A stretch of 64,000 nt of DNA from Pseudomonas knackmussii B13 (GTDB taxonomy: Bacteria > Pseudomonadota > Gammaproteobacteria > Pseudomonadales > Pseudomonadaceae). The position numbers and the translations under genes are program-made. Each line of letters starts with the position of its first letter. The first letter of the stretch is position 1. The stretch is from assembly GCF_000689415.1 (NCBI RefSeq), contig NZ_HG322950.1, positions 2,177,501-2,241,500 of the forward strand, read 5' to 3'. This document shows positions 36,536-46,186 of this stretch, piece after piece. The notes under the pieces were generated by a model. It was not told where the DNA came from. It saw only the letters and a program-made list of their open reading frames with translations, and searched no databases.

Positions 36536-37366
36536 TCAGCCGGCGAAGTCGAGTTGCTCCTTCCAGTGTTTTTCCAGGGCGCGGGTGTCGTGGTCGAGGG
36601 GGTGGAAACCCGGGCGGAAGTAGTCCAGCCAGGGGCGCACGAGCTGGGTGAAGTAACCGTTGCGCAGGCCGAACAGGGTCACCAGGCCGTGCTTCCAGCT
36701 GCCCCAGTTGAACAGCTGGCCATCCTTGCGCAGCAGGTGGATCTGGAAGCCGCCGATGACGCCGAGGAAGATCACGGTGGTCAGCAGCATCACCGCGGTA
36801 CGGGTGAAATAGCCGCCGTAGACCTGCTGGTAGACGTCGTAGGCCACCGCCTTGTGCTCGTTCTCCTCGATGGCGTGCCACATCCACAGCTTGTACATCT
36901 TCGGCGACTTCATCTGCGTGCTCAGGTCCTCGCGGCGCAGCAGGCGTTCGGCCATGGTCGCGGTGAAGTGCTCCAGGGCGCAGGTGATCGCCAGGTCGTG
37001 CTTCTTGGTGGTGACCTTGCTGATCGCGCCAAGCAGGTGCTTGATGCGCAGCTCCAGACGCTCCAGGTCGATGCCGTGCTCCTCGGCATATTCGTTGTAG
37101 GCCGCGTGCTCCTTGGAGTGCATGGCCTCCTGGCCGATGAAGGCGCTGACATCCTTCTGCAGCTGCGGGTCGCGGATCTGCTCGCGCACGGCGCGCACGC
37201 TGTCGACGAAGAACTTCTCGCCATAGGGGAACAGCGAGGAGAGGTTGTTCATGAAGTGCGACATGAAGGGCTGGCCGTCCCACCAGTATTTCGGTGTCTC
37301 GCTGAAGCTGAAATCCATTCGACGGACCGGGAAGTTCGCGCGCAGCGCTTGAGTTTGGGCGTTCAT
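36536..37366 (-). CDS. PF10118 predicted metal-dependent hydrolase (ferritin-like)
   Basis: 276 residues from the ATG at 37366 (TGGAGTC upstream; ATG 37378 is possible). Two E-x-x-H type pairs (QEAMHSKEH and EENEH) and EHFTATMAE suggest a di-metal site in a helical fold. The C-terminal third has a hydrophobic segment (AVMLLTTVIFLGVIGGF), so it may be membrane-attached. No reaction is known for the family. Confidence 0.8.
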   Translation of the reverse strand: MNAQTQALRANFPVRRMDFSFSETPKYWWDGQPFMSHFMNNLSSLFPYGEKFFVDSVRAVREQIRDPQLQKDVSAFIGQEAMHSKEHAAYNEYAEEHGIDLERLELRIKHLLGAISKVTTKKHDLAITCALEHFTATMAERLLRREDLSTQMKSPKMYKLWMWHAIEENEHKAVAYDVYQQVYGGYFTRTAVMLLTTVIFLGVIGGFQIHLLRKDGQLFNWGSWKHGLVTLFGLRNGYFTQLVRPWLDYFRPGFHPLDHDTRALEKHWKEQLDFAG

Positions 37367-37729
37367 GGCTGACTCCATTGTTGTTGTTCGGCAGAGCCGC
37401 GGCGGAGTCGATGCACCTGAATTGCAGGCGAGGGGCATGGCCACCGGGCGAAACGACCTGGCACGCTGAATGTGCCATTGGCTGATGTCATTGTTGGAAG
37501 GATTGTCCGACAATGCCCAGGTCATAAGCGGTCATGCCCAGGTTGGATCCGGCCAAGCAGGCGTGATCCCGACCTTGGATAGGGGAGTGGATGGAAGGGC
37601 GTGCGCTCTGGCGCCGCTCCTGCAACGGAGTACTGCGTCGCGAGGTTCGCGAGCAAGCTCGCTCCTACGAGGAGGAGCGGCAGGCTTGGGGAGGCTTGAG
37701 GCGCGGAGCCGAACGGCTCCGCGCGGGCA
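37367..37729. other. 363-base gap between apt and the PF10118 gene
   Basis: No convincing gene. The right part should hold the promoter of the PF10118 gene, and a REP-like hairpin (37639-37668, ending GCTCGCTCCTAC) lies near apt. Confidence 0.5.
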
Positions 37730-38278
37730 TCACTGCTCGTCGAGGGCGAAGGCGGTGAGGCTGTAGGTGGGGATGCCGGCGTCGGCCAGCTTGGCCGAGC
37801 CGCCGAGCTCCGGCAGGTCGATGATGGACGCGGCCTCGAAGACCTTGGCGCCCATGCGGCGTACCAGTTGTGCGGCTGCCAGCAGGGTGCCGCCAGTGGC
37901 GATCAGGTCATCGAAGATCAGCACGCTGTCGCCTTCGCAGAGGCTGTCGGCGTGGACCTCCAGCAGCGCTTCGCCGTACTCGGTCTGGTAGCCCTGGGCG
38001 AGTACGTCGGCCGGCAGTTTGCCTTGCTTGCGGAACAGCACCAGCGGCTTGTTCAGTTCGTAGGCGATGATCGAGCCGATCAGGAAGCCGCGAGCGTCCA
38101 TGGCGCCGATATGGCTGAAATCCGCTTCCACGTAGCGCTGGATGAAGCTGTCGGCGACGAAACGCAGGGCGCGCGGCGACTGGAACAGCGGGGTGATGTC
38201 ACGGAACATCACGCCCGGCTTGGGGAAGTCGGGGACCGCGCGGATCACGGATTTCAGGTCAAGCTGGTTGAGGATCAT
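37730..38278 (-). CDS. apt: adenine phosphoribosyltransferase
   Basis: 182 residues. The PRPP-binding motif VLIFDDLIATGGT is present, as are the N-terminal PDFPKPGVMFRDITPL and the ARGFLIGS loop. It salvages adenine to AMP in the cytoplasm. It lies next to anr in the same order as in P. aeruginosa, with a separate 102-base gap holding a hairpin. Confidence 0.96.
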   Translation of the reverse strand: MILNQLDLKSVIRAVPDFPKPGVMFRDITPLFQSPRALRFVADSFIQRYVEADFSHIGAMDARGFLIGSIIAYELNKPLVLFRKQGKLPADVLAQGYQTEYGEALLEVHADSLCEGDSVLIFDDLIATGGTLLAAAQLVRRMGAKVFEAASIIDLPELGGSAKLADAGIPTYSLTAFALDEQ

Positions 38279-38327
38279 GCTGTCAGGCTACCTGGTTACT
38301 GCTGATTGCGAAGTCCGAAAGTATAAC

Positions 38328-38350
38328 GGGCCCGCCAGATGGCGAGCCCG
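38328..38350 (-). terminator. possible terminator between anr and apt
   Basis: GGGCCCGCC-AGAT-GGCGAGCCC is a nine-base stem with one mismatch, 31 bases after the anr stop. The downstream T-run on the anr-sense strand is poor, so this is a tentative call. Confidence 0.4.
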
Positions 38351-38380
38351 CTTTGTGCGATGACCGGAGAGTCTCGGGCC

Positions 38381-39115
38381 TCAGTTGTCCATCTGGCCGC
38401 CGGCCAGGGCGCACAACTCGATGGAGTCGAGGATCTGCACTTCCTTGCCTTCGGCGGCGATCAGGCCGCTCTGCTGGAAGCGGGTAAACACCCGCGACAC
38501 GGTTTCCACCGCCAGGCCCAGGTAGTTGCCGATCTCGTTGCGCGACATCGCCAGGCGGAACTGCTGGGCGGAGAAGCCACGGGCGCGGAAACGCGCCGCG
38601 AGGTTCACCAGGAAGGTGGCGATGCGCTCGTCGGCGGTCTTCTTCGACAGCAGCAGCATCATCTGCTGGTCGTCGCGGATTTCGCGGCTCATCACCCGCA
38701 TCAGCTGGCGGCGCAGCTGCGGCAGTTGTTCGGCGAGCTCGTCGAGACGCTCGAAGGGGATCTCGCAGACGGAAGTGGTTTCCAGCGCTTGCGCCGATAC
38801 CGGATAGGCCTCGGTGTCCATGCCGGAGAGGCCGACCAGCTCGCTGGGCAGGTGGAAGCCGGTGATCTGCTCTTCGCCGTTGTCGGTCAGGCTGAAGGTC
38901 TTCAGCGCGCCGGAGCGCACGGCGAAGACCGAGCCGAAGGCATCGCCCTGGCGGAACAGCAGCTCGCCTTTCTTCAGCGGACGACCGCGCTTGACGATCT
39001 CGTCGAGGGCGTCCATGTCGTCGTTGTTCAGCGACAGGGGCAGACAGAGCGGGGCCAGGCTGCAGTCCTTGCAGTGCGCCTGCGGGAGGGCGCGCACCTT
39101 GATGGTTTCGGCCAT
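38381..39115 (-). CDS. anr: anaerobic regulator Anr (FNR family)
   Basis: 244 residues from the ATG at 39115. The [4Fe-4S] ligands are Cys15, Cys18, Cys24 and Cys117. A cyclic-nucleotide-type domain precedes the DNA helix AVETVSRVFTRFQ. Under low oxygen the dimer binds TTGAT-N4-ATCAA sites; such sites appear here before hemN and ccoN2 and, more weakly, before the Aer-like gene. It lies beside hemN and the cbb3 genes it is expected to control. Confidence 0.97.
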   Translation of the reverse strand: MAETIKVRALPQAHCKDCSLAPLCLPLSLNNDDMDALDEIVKRGRPLKKGELLFRQGDAFGSVFAVRSGALKTFSLTDNGEEQITGFHLPSELVGLSGMDTEAYPVSAQALETTSVCEIPFERLDELAEQLPQLRRQLMRVMSREIRDDQQMMLLLSKKTADERIATFLVNLAARFRARGFSAQQFRLAMSRNEIGNYLGLAVETVSRVFTRFQQSGLIAAEGKEVQILDSIELCALAGGQMDN

Positions 39116-39254
39116 GGGGGATCCTTGGGTGGAAGGCACATGAAACGCAAGGTTAACGCACCCGGGGCTTGCGCATCCAGCGAGTATGCGAGTTCTCGAC
39201 TAGTTATTAGGAATTCTCTTCATCGCGCCGGGCGGGCAGCCGCCCGGTCACCCC

Positions 39255-40637
39255 TCAGATCACCCGCGAAAAGCGTTGCAGGTTCTGCTCCGGCAGGTAG
39301 CGGTCGAAGAGCATGCACAGGCTGCGCACGAGCAGGCGGCCAGCTGCGGTGACGTCGATGCCGTCGCGGTCGAGCAGGATCAACCCGTCTGAGGCGAAGC
39401 GCTCGAGCTCGGGCCAGACGCTGGCGAAGTAGCCGCGGAATTCGATGTTGAATTCCCGCTCGACGGCGGCGAAGTCCAGTCTGAAGTGGCAGATCAGTTG
39501 CTGGATCACCGCGCGGCGGATGCGATCGTCCGGGGTGCAGAAGAGGCCGCGACGGGTGGCCAGTTGGCCGTTGTCCAGGCTGCTCATGTAGTCGGCGATT
39601 TCGCTGCTGTTCTGCGCGTAGAGGTTGCCGATCTGGCTGATCGCCGAGACGCCCAGGCCGATCAGGTCGCAATGGCCGTGGGTGGTATAGCCCTGGAAGT
39701 TGCGTTGCAGGGTGCCGTCCTCCTGGGCCATGGCCAGCTCGTCGTCGGGCAGGGCGAAGTGGTCCATGCCGATGTAGCGGTAGCCTGCGGCGCTGAGCTG
39801 CTCGATGGTGCGCTGCAGCATCTCCAGCTTCTGCCCGGGGCTGGGCAGGTCGGCGACGTCGATGCGCCGCTGCGGCATGAAGCGCTCCGGCAGGTGCGCG
39901 TAGTTGAACACCGAGAGGCGGTCGGGCTGCAGGCCGATGACCTGCTCGACGGTCTGTGCGAAGCGTTCCGGCGTCTGCTTGGGCAGGCCGTAGATCAGGT
40001 CGATGTTCACCGAGCGATATTGCAGGGTGCGCGCGGCGTCCATGATCGCCCGCGTCTCGTCGAAGCTCTGCAGGCGGTTCACCGCCCGCTGCACTTCCAG
40101 GTCGAAGTCCTGCACGCCGAGGCTGACGCGGTTGAAGCCCAGCTCGCGAAGCAGGCCCATGGTCGACCAGTCGGCCTCGCGCGGGTCGATCTCGATGCCG
40201 TAGTCGCCGGAGTCGTCGTCCAGCAGGTGCAGGTGGGTGCGCAGCTGGCTCATCAGCTCGCGCAACTGGCCGGGGCTGAGGAAGGTCGGGGTGCCGCCGC
40301 CGAAGTGCAGTTGCTCGACGCGCTGCTCGCGGCCGAGGTGGCGGCCGATCATCTCGGCTTCGTGTATCAGCCGCGCGAGGTAGGGCGCGCTGCGCCCACG
40401 GTCCTTGGTGATGACCTTGTTGCAGGCGCAGTAGTAGCAAATGTTCGCGCAGAACGGGATGTGTACGTAGAGCGACAGCGGTCGCCGGGCTTTCTGGCTA
40501 TCCCGCAGCGCATGCAGCATGTCGAAGGGTCCGACGCCTTCGTGGAACTGCACGGCGGTGGGATAGGAGGTGTAGCGTGGGCCGGATAGATCGTATCGAC
40601 GGATCAGATCAGCGTCCCAGCGAATATTGTCGAGCAT
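39255..40637 (-). CDS. hemN: oxygen-independent coproporphyrinogen III dehydrogenase
   Basis: 460 residues, radical SAM enzyme. The cluster Cys are 63, 67 and 70 (CANICYYC), followed by FGGGTPTFL. It converts coproporphyrinogen III to protoporphyrinogen IX without O2, sustaining haem synthesis for the oxidases encoded alongside. An Anr-type box lies about 70 bases upstream of the ATG. The ORF length matches E. coli HemN. Confidence 0.96.
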   Translation of the reverse strand: MLDNIRWDADLIRRYDLSGPRYTSYPTAVQFHEGVGPFDMLHALRDSQKARRPLSLYVHIPFCANICYYCACNKVITKDRGRSAPYLARLIHEAEMIGRHLGREQRVEQLHFGGGTPTFLSPGQLRELMSQLRTHLHLLDDDSGDYGIEIDPREADWSTMGLLRELGFNRVSLGVQDFDLEVQRAVNRLQSFDETRAIMDAARTLQYRSVNIDLIYGLPKQTPERFAQTVEQVIGLQPDRLSVFNYAHLPERFMPQRRIDVADLPSPGQKLEMLQRTIEQLSAAGYRYIGMDHFALPDDELAMAQEDGTLQRNFQGYTTHGHCDLIGLGVSAISQIGNLYAQNSSEIADYMSSLDNGQLATRRGLFCTPDDRIRRAVIQQLICHFRLDFAAVEREFNIEFRGYFASVWPELERFASDGLILLDRDGIDVTAAGRLLVRSLCMLFDRYLPEQNLQRFSRVI

Positions 40638-40700
40638 GCCGCAAACCCCGTTTCAGGCGAGCTTTTTCGAGCAGTCTAGGGAGAGTCGGGCAATGTCCTC

Positions 40701-40714
40701 TTGACTTGCATCAA
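40701..40714. promoter_or_regulatory. Anr/FNR box upstream of hemN
   Basis: TTGACTTGCATCAA matches TTGAT-N4-ATCAA at 9 of 10 positions and lies midway in the 96 bases between hemN and the SafE-like gene. Confidence 0.85.
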
Positions 40715-40733
40715 ATGCCGCAGGGGGTTGCAC

Positions 40734-41426
40734 TCAGCCCATGGCATGGCCCATCAGCCAGGCCTGGTGCGGACCGGGCAGGGTCCAGAGGCCGAAGAGG
40801 ATCACCAGCAGCCCGCCGGCCATGCGAACGCTGCGCTTGCGCAGCAGCGCGGTGACCTGTTCGGCGGCCAGCCCCGTGGCCAGCAGCACCGGCCAGGTGC
40901 CCAGGCCGAAGGCCAGCATCAGCAGCGCGCTATCGGCCGCCGAGCCCTGGCTGCTGGTCCACAGCAGGGTGCTGTAGACCAGGCCGCACGGCAGCCAGCC
41001 CCAGAGCGCGCCGAGCAGCAGCGCCTGCGGCACGCTGGATACCGGCAGCAGGCGGCTGGCGAACGGCTGGATGTGCTTCCACAAGCCGCGGCCGAGCGCC
41101 TCGATGCGCGTCAGGCCGCTCCACCAGCCGGCCAGGTAGAGGCCCATGCTGATCAGCAGCAATCCGGCGATAACGCGCAGGGCCGCAGCGAACGGAGTCT
41201 TCGCGATGGCCCAGCCGGCCAGGCCGAGCAGCAGCCCGGCGCAGGCGTAGCTGAGGATGCGGCCGAGGTTGTAGGCCAGCAGCAGGCGCAGCCGGCGCCC
41301 GCGTTGTTCGGGCGGGATGGCCAGGGTCAGCGCGCCCATCAGGCCGCCGCACATGCCCAGGCAATGGCCGCCGCCGAGCAGGCCGAGGACCAGTGCCGAT
41401 ACCAGCTGCGGTGCCAGCTCAGGCAT
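40734..41426 (-). CDS. sulfite exporter TauE/SafE-like membrane protein (cco cluster)
   Basis: 230 residues with about six transmembrane helices. The paired Cys motif GHCLGMCGG (Cys22, Cys26) and GWLPCGLVY are typical of the small DsbD/SafE-like proteins found beside ccoS. It is thought to take part in cbb3 or copper handling; the precise role is not known. It overlaps the ccoS end by eight bases, so it belongs to the ccoGHIS operon. Confidence 0.85.
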   Translation of the reverse strand: MPELAPQLVSALVLGLLGGGHCLGMCGGLMGALTLAIPPEQRGRRLRLLLAYNLGRILSYACAGLLLGLAGWAIAKTPFAAALRVIAGLLLISMGLYLAGWWSGLTRIEALGRGLWKHIQPFASRLLPVSSVPQALLLGALWGWLPCGLVYSTLLWTSSQGSAADSALLMLAFGLGTWPVLLATGLAAEQVTALLRKRSVRMAGGLLVILFGLWTLPGPHQAWLMGHAMG

Positions 41427-41637
41427 TGCGCTCGTCCTTTTGCTCCTCGTCGGGCTTCGCGCCTTCCGCCTCGTCGATGCCGGCCTGGTGCTTGGGGTCT
41501 TCGTCGTCGAACAGGATGCTGTGCGCCGGGCCGTCCATGTCGTCGTACTGGCCGCTGTTAACCGCCCAGAAGAAGATCAGCACGGCGAGGCCGACGATCA
41601 GCAGGGCGACCGGGATCATCACATAGAGCGCGGGCAT
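41419..41637 (-). CDS. ccoS: cbb3 oxidase maturation protein CcoS
   Basis: 72 residues with one N-terminal transmembrane helix (MIPVALLIVGLAVLIFFWAV) followed by the conserved SGQYDDMDGPAHSILFDDE segment. CcoS is needed to load haem and copper into CcoN. It starts 31 bases after ccoI in the conserved ccoGHIS order. Confidence 0.92.
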   Translation of the reverse strand: MPALYVMIPVALLIVGLAVLIFFWAVNSGQYDDMDGPAHSILFDDEDPKHQAGIDEAEGAKPDEEQKDERNA

Positions 41638-41668
41638 ATCGTCTCCGTCGAAGGGGCCTGCGGGGCCC

Positions 41669-44128
41669 TCAGTGGGCGCTGGCCGGGGCGAGCGGCGCCG
41701 GTTCGGTCGCCGTGGCGGCTGGCAGCGCGCGCACGCGGGTCAGGCGCAGGGCGTTGAGGACCACGGTCAGCGAGCTGACCGACATGCCGATCGCGGCCCA
41801 GGCCGGGGTGATCCAGCCGAGGGCGGCGAAAGGCAGCATCAGGCCATTGTACAGCCCCGCCCAGAGCAGGTTCTCGACGATCACTCGACGGGTGCGGCGG
41901 GCCAGGGCGAAGGCCTGCACCAGGCTGTCCAGGCGGTTGGACAGCAGCACGGCGTCGGCGCTGGTCTTGGCCAGGTCCGTGGCGCTGCCCATGGCCACGC
42001 TGATGTCGGCGGCGGCGAGCACCGGTACGTCGTTGACCCCGTCGCCGAGCATCAGCACGTGGCGGCCCTCGCGATGCAGGCGCTGGAGGATTGCCAGCTT
42101 GTCGTCCGGGTTCAGGCCGCCGTGGACCTCGTCGATGCCCAGCTCGGCCGCCACGCTGGCGACCATCGGCGAGCTGTCGCCGGACAGCAGCAGGGTGCGC
42201 CAGCCCTGGGCACGGCAGGCGTCGAGCAGGGCCGGGGCGTCGTCGCGCAGGCGGTCGTCGAGGACCAGCCAGGCCAGCGGGCCGCTTTCGTCGCCGAGCA
42301 GCAGCCACTGACCGTGATCCTGCGGCATCGCCGGTGCCGGCTGGCCGCTCAGGGCGCTGACGAAGGCGGCTTGGCCGATGCGCAGGCGGCGGCCCTCGAC
42401 CACGCCTTCGAGACCCAGGCCGGGATGGCTGTCGACCTTCTCCGCCGGCTGCGGGGCGCGGCCGAAGGCGCGGGCGATGGGGTGCTCGGAATGGCTTTCC
42501 AGCGCTGCAGCCAGGGCCAGGCAGTGCTCTCCGCCCAGCGCGCCCAGCGGGTGGATGGCGCGCAGGGTCAGGCGGCCCTCGGTCAGGGTGCCGGTCTTGT
42601 CGAAGATCACCGTGTCGATGCGCTTGAGGCCTTCCAGCACGTGGCCGCGGGTGAGCAGCAGGCCGAGTTTGTGCAGGCTGCCGGTGGCTGCGGTGAGCGC
42701 GGTCGGCGTGGCCAGGGAGAGGGCGCAGGGGCAGGTCGCCACCAGCATCGCCAGCACCACCCAGAAGGCGCGCGAGGCATCGTGCTGCCACCAGAACAGA
42801 CCGACCAGCACAGCCAACGCCAGCAGCACCAGCAGGAACCACTGCGCGGCGCGGTCGGCCATCTGTGCCAGGCGCGGCTTGTCGGCCTGGGCGCGCTCCA
42901 GCAGGCGGACGATGGCGGACAGTCGGCTGTCGTTGCCGAGCGCCTGCACCCGCAGGGTCAGCGGACCTTCGACATTGAGCGTGCCGCCGGTGACGCTGTC
43001 GCCGGGGCGGCGCGGCTGCGGCAGGTATTCGCCGGTGAGCAGGGATTCGTCGACGCTCGATTGCCCGGCGAGGATCAGGCCGTCGGCCGGCAGCACCGCG
43101 CCGGGCGGCACCAGCACCTGGTCGCCGACGCGCAATTCGCTGAGCAGGATGCGCGTGCTGGCGCCGGTCTCATCCAGACGCAGGCAGGAGGCCGGCAGCA
43201 GGTTCACCAGTTGCGCGGTAGCCGCCGCCGTGCGCTCGCGGGCACGGCGTTCGAGATAGCGGCCGGCGAGGAGGAACAAGGCGAACATCCCCACGGCGTC
43301 GAAATACAGGTCGCCCTTGCCGGTGATTGCAGTCCAGATGCCGGCGGCGTAGGCACCGCCGATGGCCAGGGACACCGAGACGTCCATGGTCAGGTGGCGC
43401 GTGCGCAGGTCGCGCATGGCGCCCCGGAAGAACGGCTGGCAGGAGTAGAAGACGATCGGCGTGGTGAGGAACATCGCCACCCAGCGCAGGATTTCGTGCA
43501 TGTCGGCGCTGAGGTCGATGTTGAATTCCGGCCAGGTGGCCATGGTCGCCATCATCGCCTGGAACCACAGCAGGCCGGCGACGCCGAGCTGGCGCAGCGA
43601 GCGGCGGTTTTCCTCGGCGAGCTGTTCGGCGGCCTGGTCCGGTCGGTAGGGGTGGGCGACGTAGCCGATCTTGCGCAGTTCGGCGAGCAGCGTGGACAGC
43701 GGTAGCTGGCTGTCGGCCCAGCGCACGTGCAGGCGATGGTTGGAAAGATTGAGCCCGGCCTCGGCCACCGCGGGCAGCTGGCGCAGGTGCCTTTCGATCA
43801 GCCAGCCGCAGGCGGCGCAGCTGATGCCTTCGAGCAGCAGGGTGGTTTCCGCCAGATCGCCCTGGTGCTGGACGAAGGGCTGCTGGACATCGGGGCGGTC
43901 GAGCAGGGCCAGTTCGTCACCCAATTGCGCGGGCAGCGCCTCGGGGTTGGTGGCGTTCTCGGTGCGGTGCCGGTAGTAGCCTTCCAGGCCGCCGGCGACT
44001 ATCGCCTCGGCCACCGCCTGGCAGCCGGGGCAGCAGAAGTCACGTTCCTCGCCGAGGACCGGAGCCTTGAAGCGACCGCCAGGGGGAACCGGCAGGCCGC
44101 AGTGGTAGCAGGGCAGCGGGGCGCTCAT
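41669..44128 (-). CDS. ccoI: copper-exporting P1B-type ATPase for cbb3 assembly (CcoI/FixI)
   Basis: 819 residues. A Cys-rich N terminus (CYHCGLPV, FCCPGCQAVAEA) precedes a heavy-metal domain with CAACGW. The membrane metal site is TCPCAL, the phosphorylation site DKTGT and the hinge GDGVND. It delivers copper for CcoN maturation rather than general resistance, as judged by the ccoHIS neighbourhood. It overlaps ccoH by four bases. Confidence 0.93.
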   Translation of the reverse strand: MSAPLPCYHCGLPVPPGGRFKAPVLGEERDFCCPGCQAVAEAIVAGGLEGYYRHRTENATNPEALPAQLGDELALLDRPDVQQPFVQHQGDLAETTLLLEGISCAACGWLIERHLRQLPAVAEAGLNLSNHRLHVRWADSQLPLSTLLAELRKIGYVAHPYRPDQAAEQLAEENRRSLRQLGVAGLLWFQAMMATMATWPEFNIDLSADMHEILRWVAMFLTTPIVFYSCQPFFRGAMRDLRTRHLTMDVSVSLAIGGAYAAGIWTAITGKGDLYFDAVGMFALFLLAGRYLERRARERTAAATAQLVNLLPASCLRLDETGASTRILLSELRVGDQVLVPPGAVLPADGLILAGQSSVDESLLTGEYLPQPRRPGDSVTGGTLNVEGPLTLRVQALGNDSRLSAIVRLLERAQADKPRLAQMADRAAQWFLLVLLALAVLVGLFWWQHDASRAFWVVLAMLVATCPCALSLATPTALTAATGSLHKLGLLLTRGHVLEGLKRIDTVIFDKTGTLTEGRLTLRAIHPLGALGGEHCLALAAALESHSEHPIARAFGRAPQPAEKVDSHPGLGLEGVVEGRRLRIGQAAFVSALSGQPAPAMPQDHGQWLLLGDESGPLAWLVLDDRLRDDAPALLDACRAQGWRTLLLSGDSSPMVASVAAELGIDEVHGGLNPDDKLAILQRLHREGRHVLMLGDGVNDVPVLAAADISVAMGSATDLAKTSADAVLLSNRLDSLVQAFALARRTRRVIVENLLWAGLYNGLMLPFAALGWITPAWAAIGMSVSSLTVVLNALRLTRVRALPAATATEPAPLAPASAH

Positions 44129-44658
44129 GGGCGCTGGACTTCGTCCCCCTTGAGGGGCTCGTCGCCGAGAAGGATCTGGCCGTCCGGCACGATCTTCTCT
44201 TCCTCGAACAGGCGCCAGGCGTGGCCGTCCTGCTCGCCGAGCAGCTCGACGAAGCGGCGGCCCTCGACCAGCGAGTCCAGGCGGCCGGTATAGCGGCCCG
44301 GCTGCAGCGCCGGCAGGAGGGTGACGTGGCGGTCCTGGGACTCCAGGGTGGGGGAGATCAGGTTGAGGGTGAGCTGCGCCGGCGTGCTCTTGCCCTGCAG
44401 CAGGACCTCGACCTCGCCGGTGAGCTTGTCGAAGCGCACCTGCGCCTTTACCTGCAGCTCCTGCGCCAGGTGTTCGCGATCCAGCGAGCGGTTGATGCCT
44501 TTGCCGGCCTCGTAATAGTTGTCGTTGACCAGGGAGTCCTGATTGTCGACGGCGATGCGCACCATCATCAGGCTGAGGAACACCGAGGTGGCCAGCATGC
44601 CGATGATGATCCAGGGCCAGAGGTGCTTGTACCAGGGGGCGACAGGTGCCGACTGCAT
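44125..44658 (-). CDS. ccoH: cbb3 assembly protein CcoH (FixH)
   Basis: 177 residues from the ATG at 44658, with AGAGAGAA upstream. One N-terminal transmembrane helix (WPWIIIGMLATSVFLSLMMV) precedes a periplasmic FixH domain. It stabilises the cbb3 complex during assembly. It lies between ccoG and ccoI in the standard order. Confidence 0.9.
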   Translation of the reverse strand: MQSAPVAPWYKHLWPWIIIGMLATSVFLSLMMVRIAVDNQDSLVNDNYYEAGKGINRSLDREHLAQELQVKAQVRFDKLTGEVEVLLQGKSTPAQLTLNLISPTLESQDRHVTLLPALQPGRYTGRLDSLVEGRRFVELLGEQDGHAWRLFEEEKIVPDGQILLGDEPLKGDEVQRP

Positions 44659-44770
44659 GGACGGGTTCTCTCTTCTGGGTTCCGCGAGGCGGTGGCGGCG
44701 GATTCTACGTGCTCCCGGAGCCGCTGGCACCTCGCCTGGCAAGCGAGATGCGCAGCGGTTCAGCCGGGGT

Positions 44771-46186
44771 TCAGCGAACGGTCGGGCCGATGAAGCGGCT
44801 ATCGGCTTCCTTGTGGATCGACGCGTCGTCGACCGACTGGATGGTGAATGTGATCGGGTTGGTGCTGGAGGGCAGCTTGTCCGGGTCGATCGAGACTTCC
44901 ATCGGCAGGGCGAGAATGTCGCCAGCGGCCACCTGGACCTCCTTGCGCCCTTCCAGCTTCAGGCCGTCCAGGCCCTTGGCGGCGAGCACGTAGGTGTGGT
45001 CGCGCTGGTCCTTGTTCATGATCTTCAGGCTGTAGACGTTCTCGATCCGGCCCTCGGCGTTCTCGCGGTAGAGCACGCGGTCCTTGCTGACGTCGAAGCC
45101 CACCAGCGGGCGGATGATCACGGCGGTGGCCAGCAGGCCGATCATCACGCAGAGGGCGATGGCGTAGCCGATCAGGCGAGGCCGCATCAGGTGGGTCTTC
45201 TGGCCGGACAGGTTGTGCTCGGTGGTGTAGCTCACCAGCCCGCGGGGGTAACCCATCTTGTCCATGATCGCGTCGCAGGCGTCGACGCAGGCGGCGCAGC
45301 CGATGCACTCGATCTGCAGGCCGTCGCGGATGTCGATGCCGGTCGGGCAGACCTGGACGCACATGGTGCAATCGATGCAGTCACCCAGGCCCTGGGCCTT
45401 GTAGTCGACGCCTTTCTTGCGCGGGCCACGCGACTCGCCGCGGCGCGGGTCGTAGGAGACGATCAGGGTGTCCTTGTCGAACATCACGCTCTGGAAGCGG
45501 GCGTACGGGCACATGTAGATGCACACGTTCTCGCGCAGCCAGCCGGCGTTGCCGTAGGTGGCCAGGGTGAAGAAGCCGACCCAGAAGTAGGCCCAGCCGT
45601 CGGCCTGGCCGGTGACCAGGTCGCTGAGCAGGTCGCGGATAGGGGCGAAGTAGCCGACGAAGGTCAGGCCGGTGACCAGGCCGATCAGCAGCCAGAGGCT
45701 GTGCTTGGCGACCTTGCGAACCAGCTTGTTGCCGCTCATGGGGGCCTTGTCCAGCTTCATGCGCTGGTTGCGATCGCCTTCGGTGATCTGCTCGCACCAC
45801 ATGAAGATCCAGGTCCAGACGCTCTGTGGGCAGGTGTAGCCGCACCACACCCGCCCGGCGAACACGGTGATGAAGAACAGGCCGAACGCGCAGACGATCA
45901 GCAACCACGACAGCAGCATGAAGTCCTGCGGCCAGAAGGTGGCGCCGAAGATGTAGAACTTGCGCTCGGGCAGGTCCCACCACACGGCTTGGCGACCGTT
46001 CCAGGTCAGCCAGACGGTGCCGAAATAGAGGAGGAACAGGAAGGCACCGCCCACGCGGCGCAGGTTGCGGAAGAAACCGGTGAAGGCCCGGGTATAGACC
46101 TTCTCCCGGGAGGCATAGAGGTCGACGCTCTCGCTGCCTTTCTTGCTGGGCGGCGTGACGTCGTGCACGGGAATCTGTTTGCTCAT
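44771..46186 (-). CDS. ccoG: cbb3 accessory protein CcoG (RdxA/FixG)
   Basis: 471 residues. Several transmembrane helices in the N-terminal half (GTVWLTWNG, RVWCGYTCPQSVW) are followed by two [4Fe-4S] motifs (CIDCTMCVQVCPTG and CIGCAACVDACDA) and a C-terminal domain of FixG type. It is thought to reduce copper for cbb3 assembly. It is first in ccoGHIS, 216 bases downstream of ccoP1. Confidence 0.94.
   Translation of the reverse strand: MSKQIPVHDVTPPSKKGSESVDLYASREKVYTRAFTGFFRNLRRVGGAFLFLLYFGTVWLTWNGRQAVWWDLPERKFYIFGATFWPQDFMLLSWLLIVCAFGLFFITVFAGRVWCGYTCPQSVWTWIFMWCEQITEGDRNQRMKLDKAPMSGNKLVRKVAKHSLWLLIGLVTGLTFVGYFAPIRDLLSDLVTGQADGWAYFWVGFFTLATYGNAGWLRENVCIYMCPYARFQSVMFDKDTLIVSYDPRRGESRGPRKKGVDYKAQGLGDCIDCTMCVQVCPTGIDIRDGLQIECIGCAACVDACDAIMDKMGYPRGLVSYTTEHNLSGQKTHLMRPRLIGYAIALCVMIGLLATAVIIRPLVGFDVSKDRVLYRENAEGRIENVYSLKIMNKDQRDHTYVLAAKGLDGLKLEGRKEVQVAAGDILALPMEVSIDPDKLPSSTNPITFTIQSVDDASIHKEADSRFIGPTVR

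Noticed and set aside
41672..43705. A 677-codon open frame antisense to ccoI
   Set aside because: Shadow frame of a clear P-type ATPase gene; Gln/Gly/His-rich low-complexity product.
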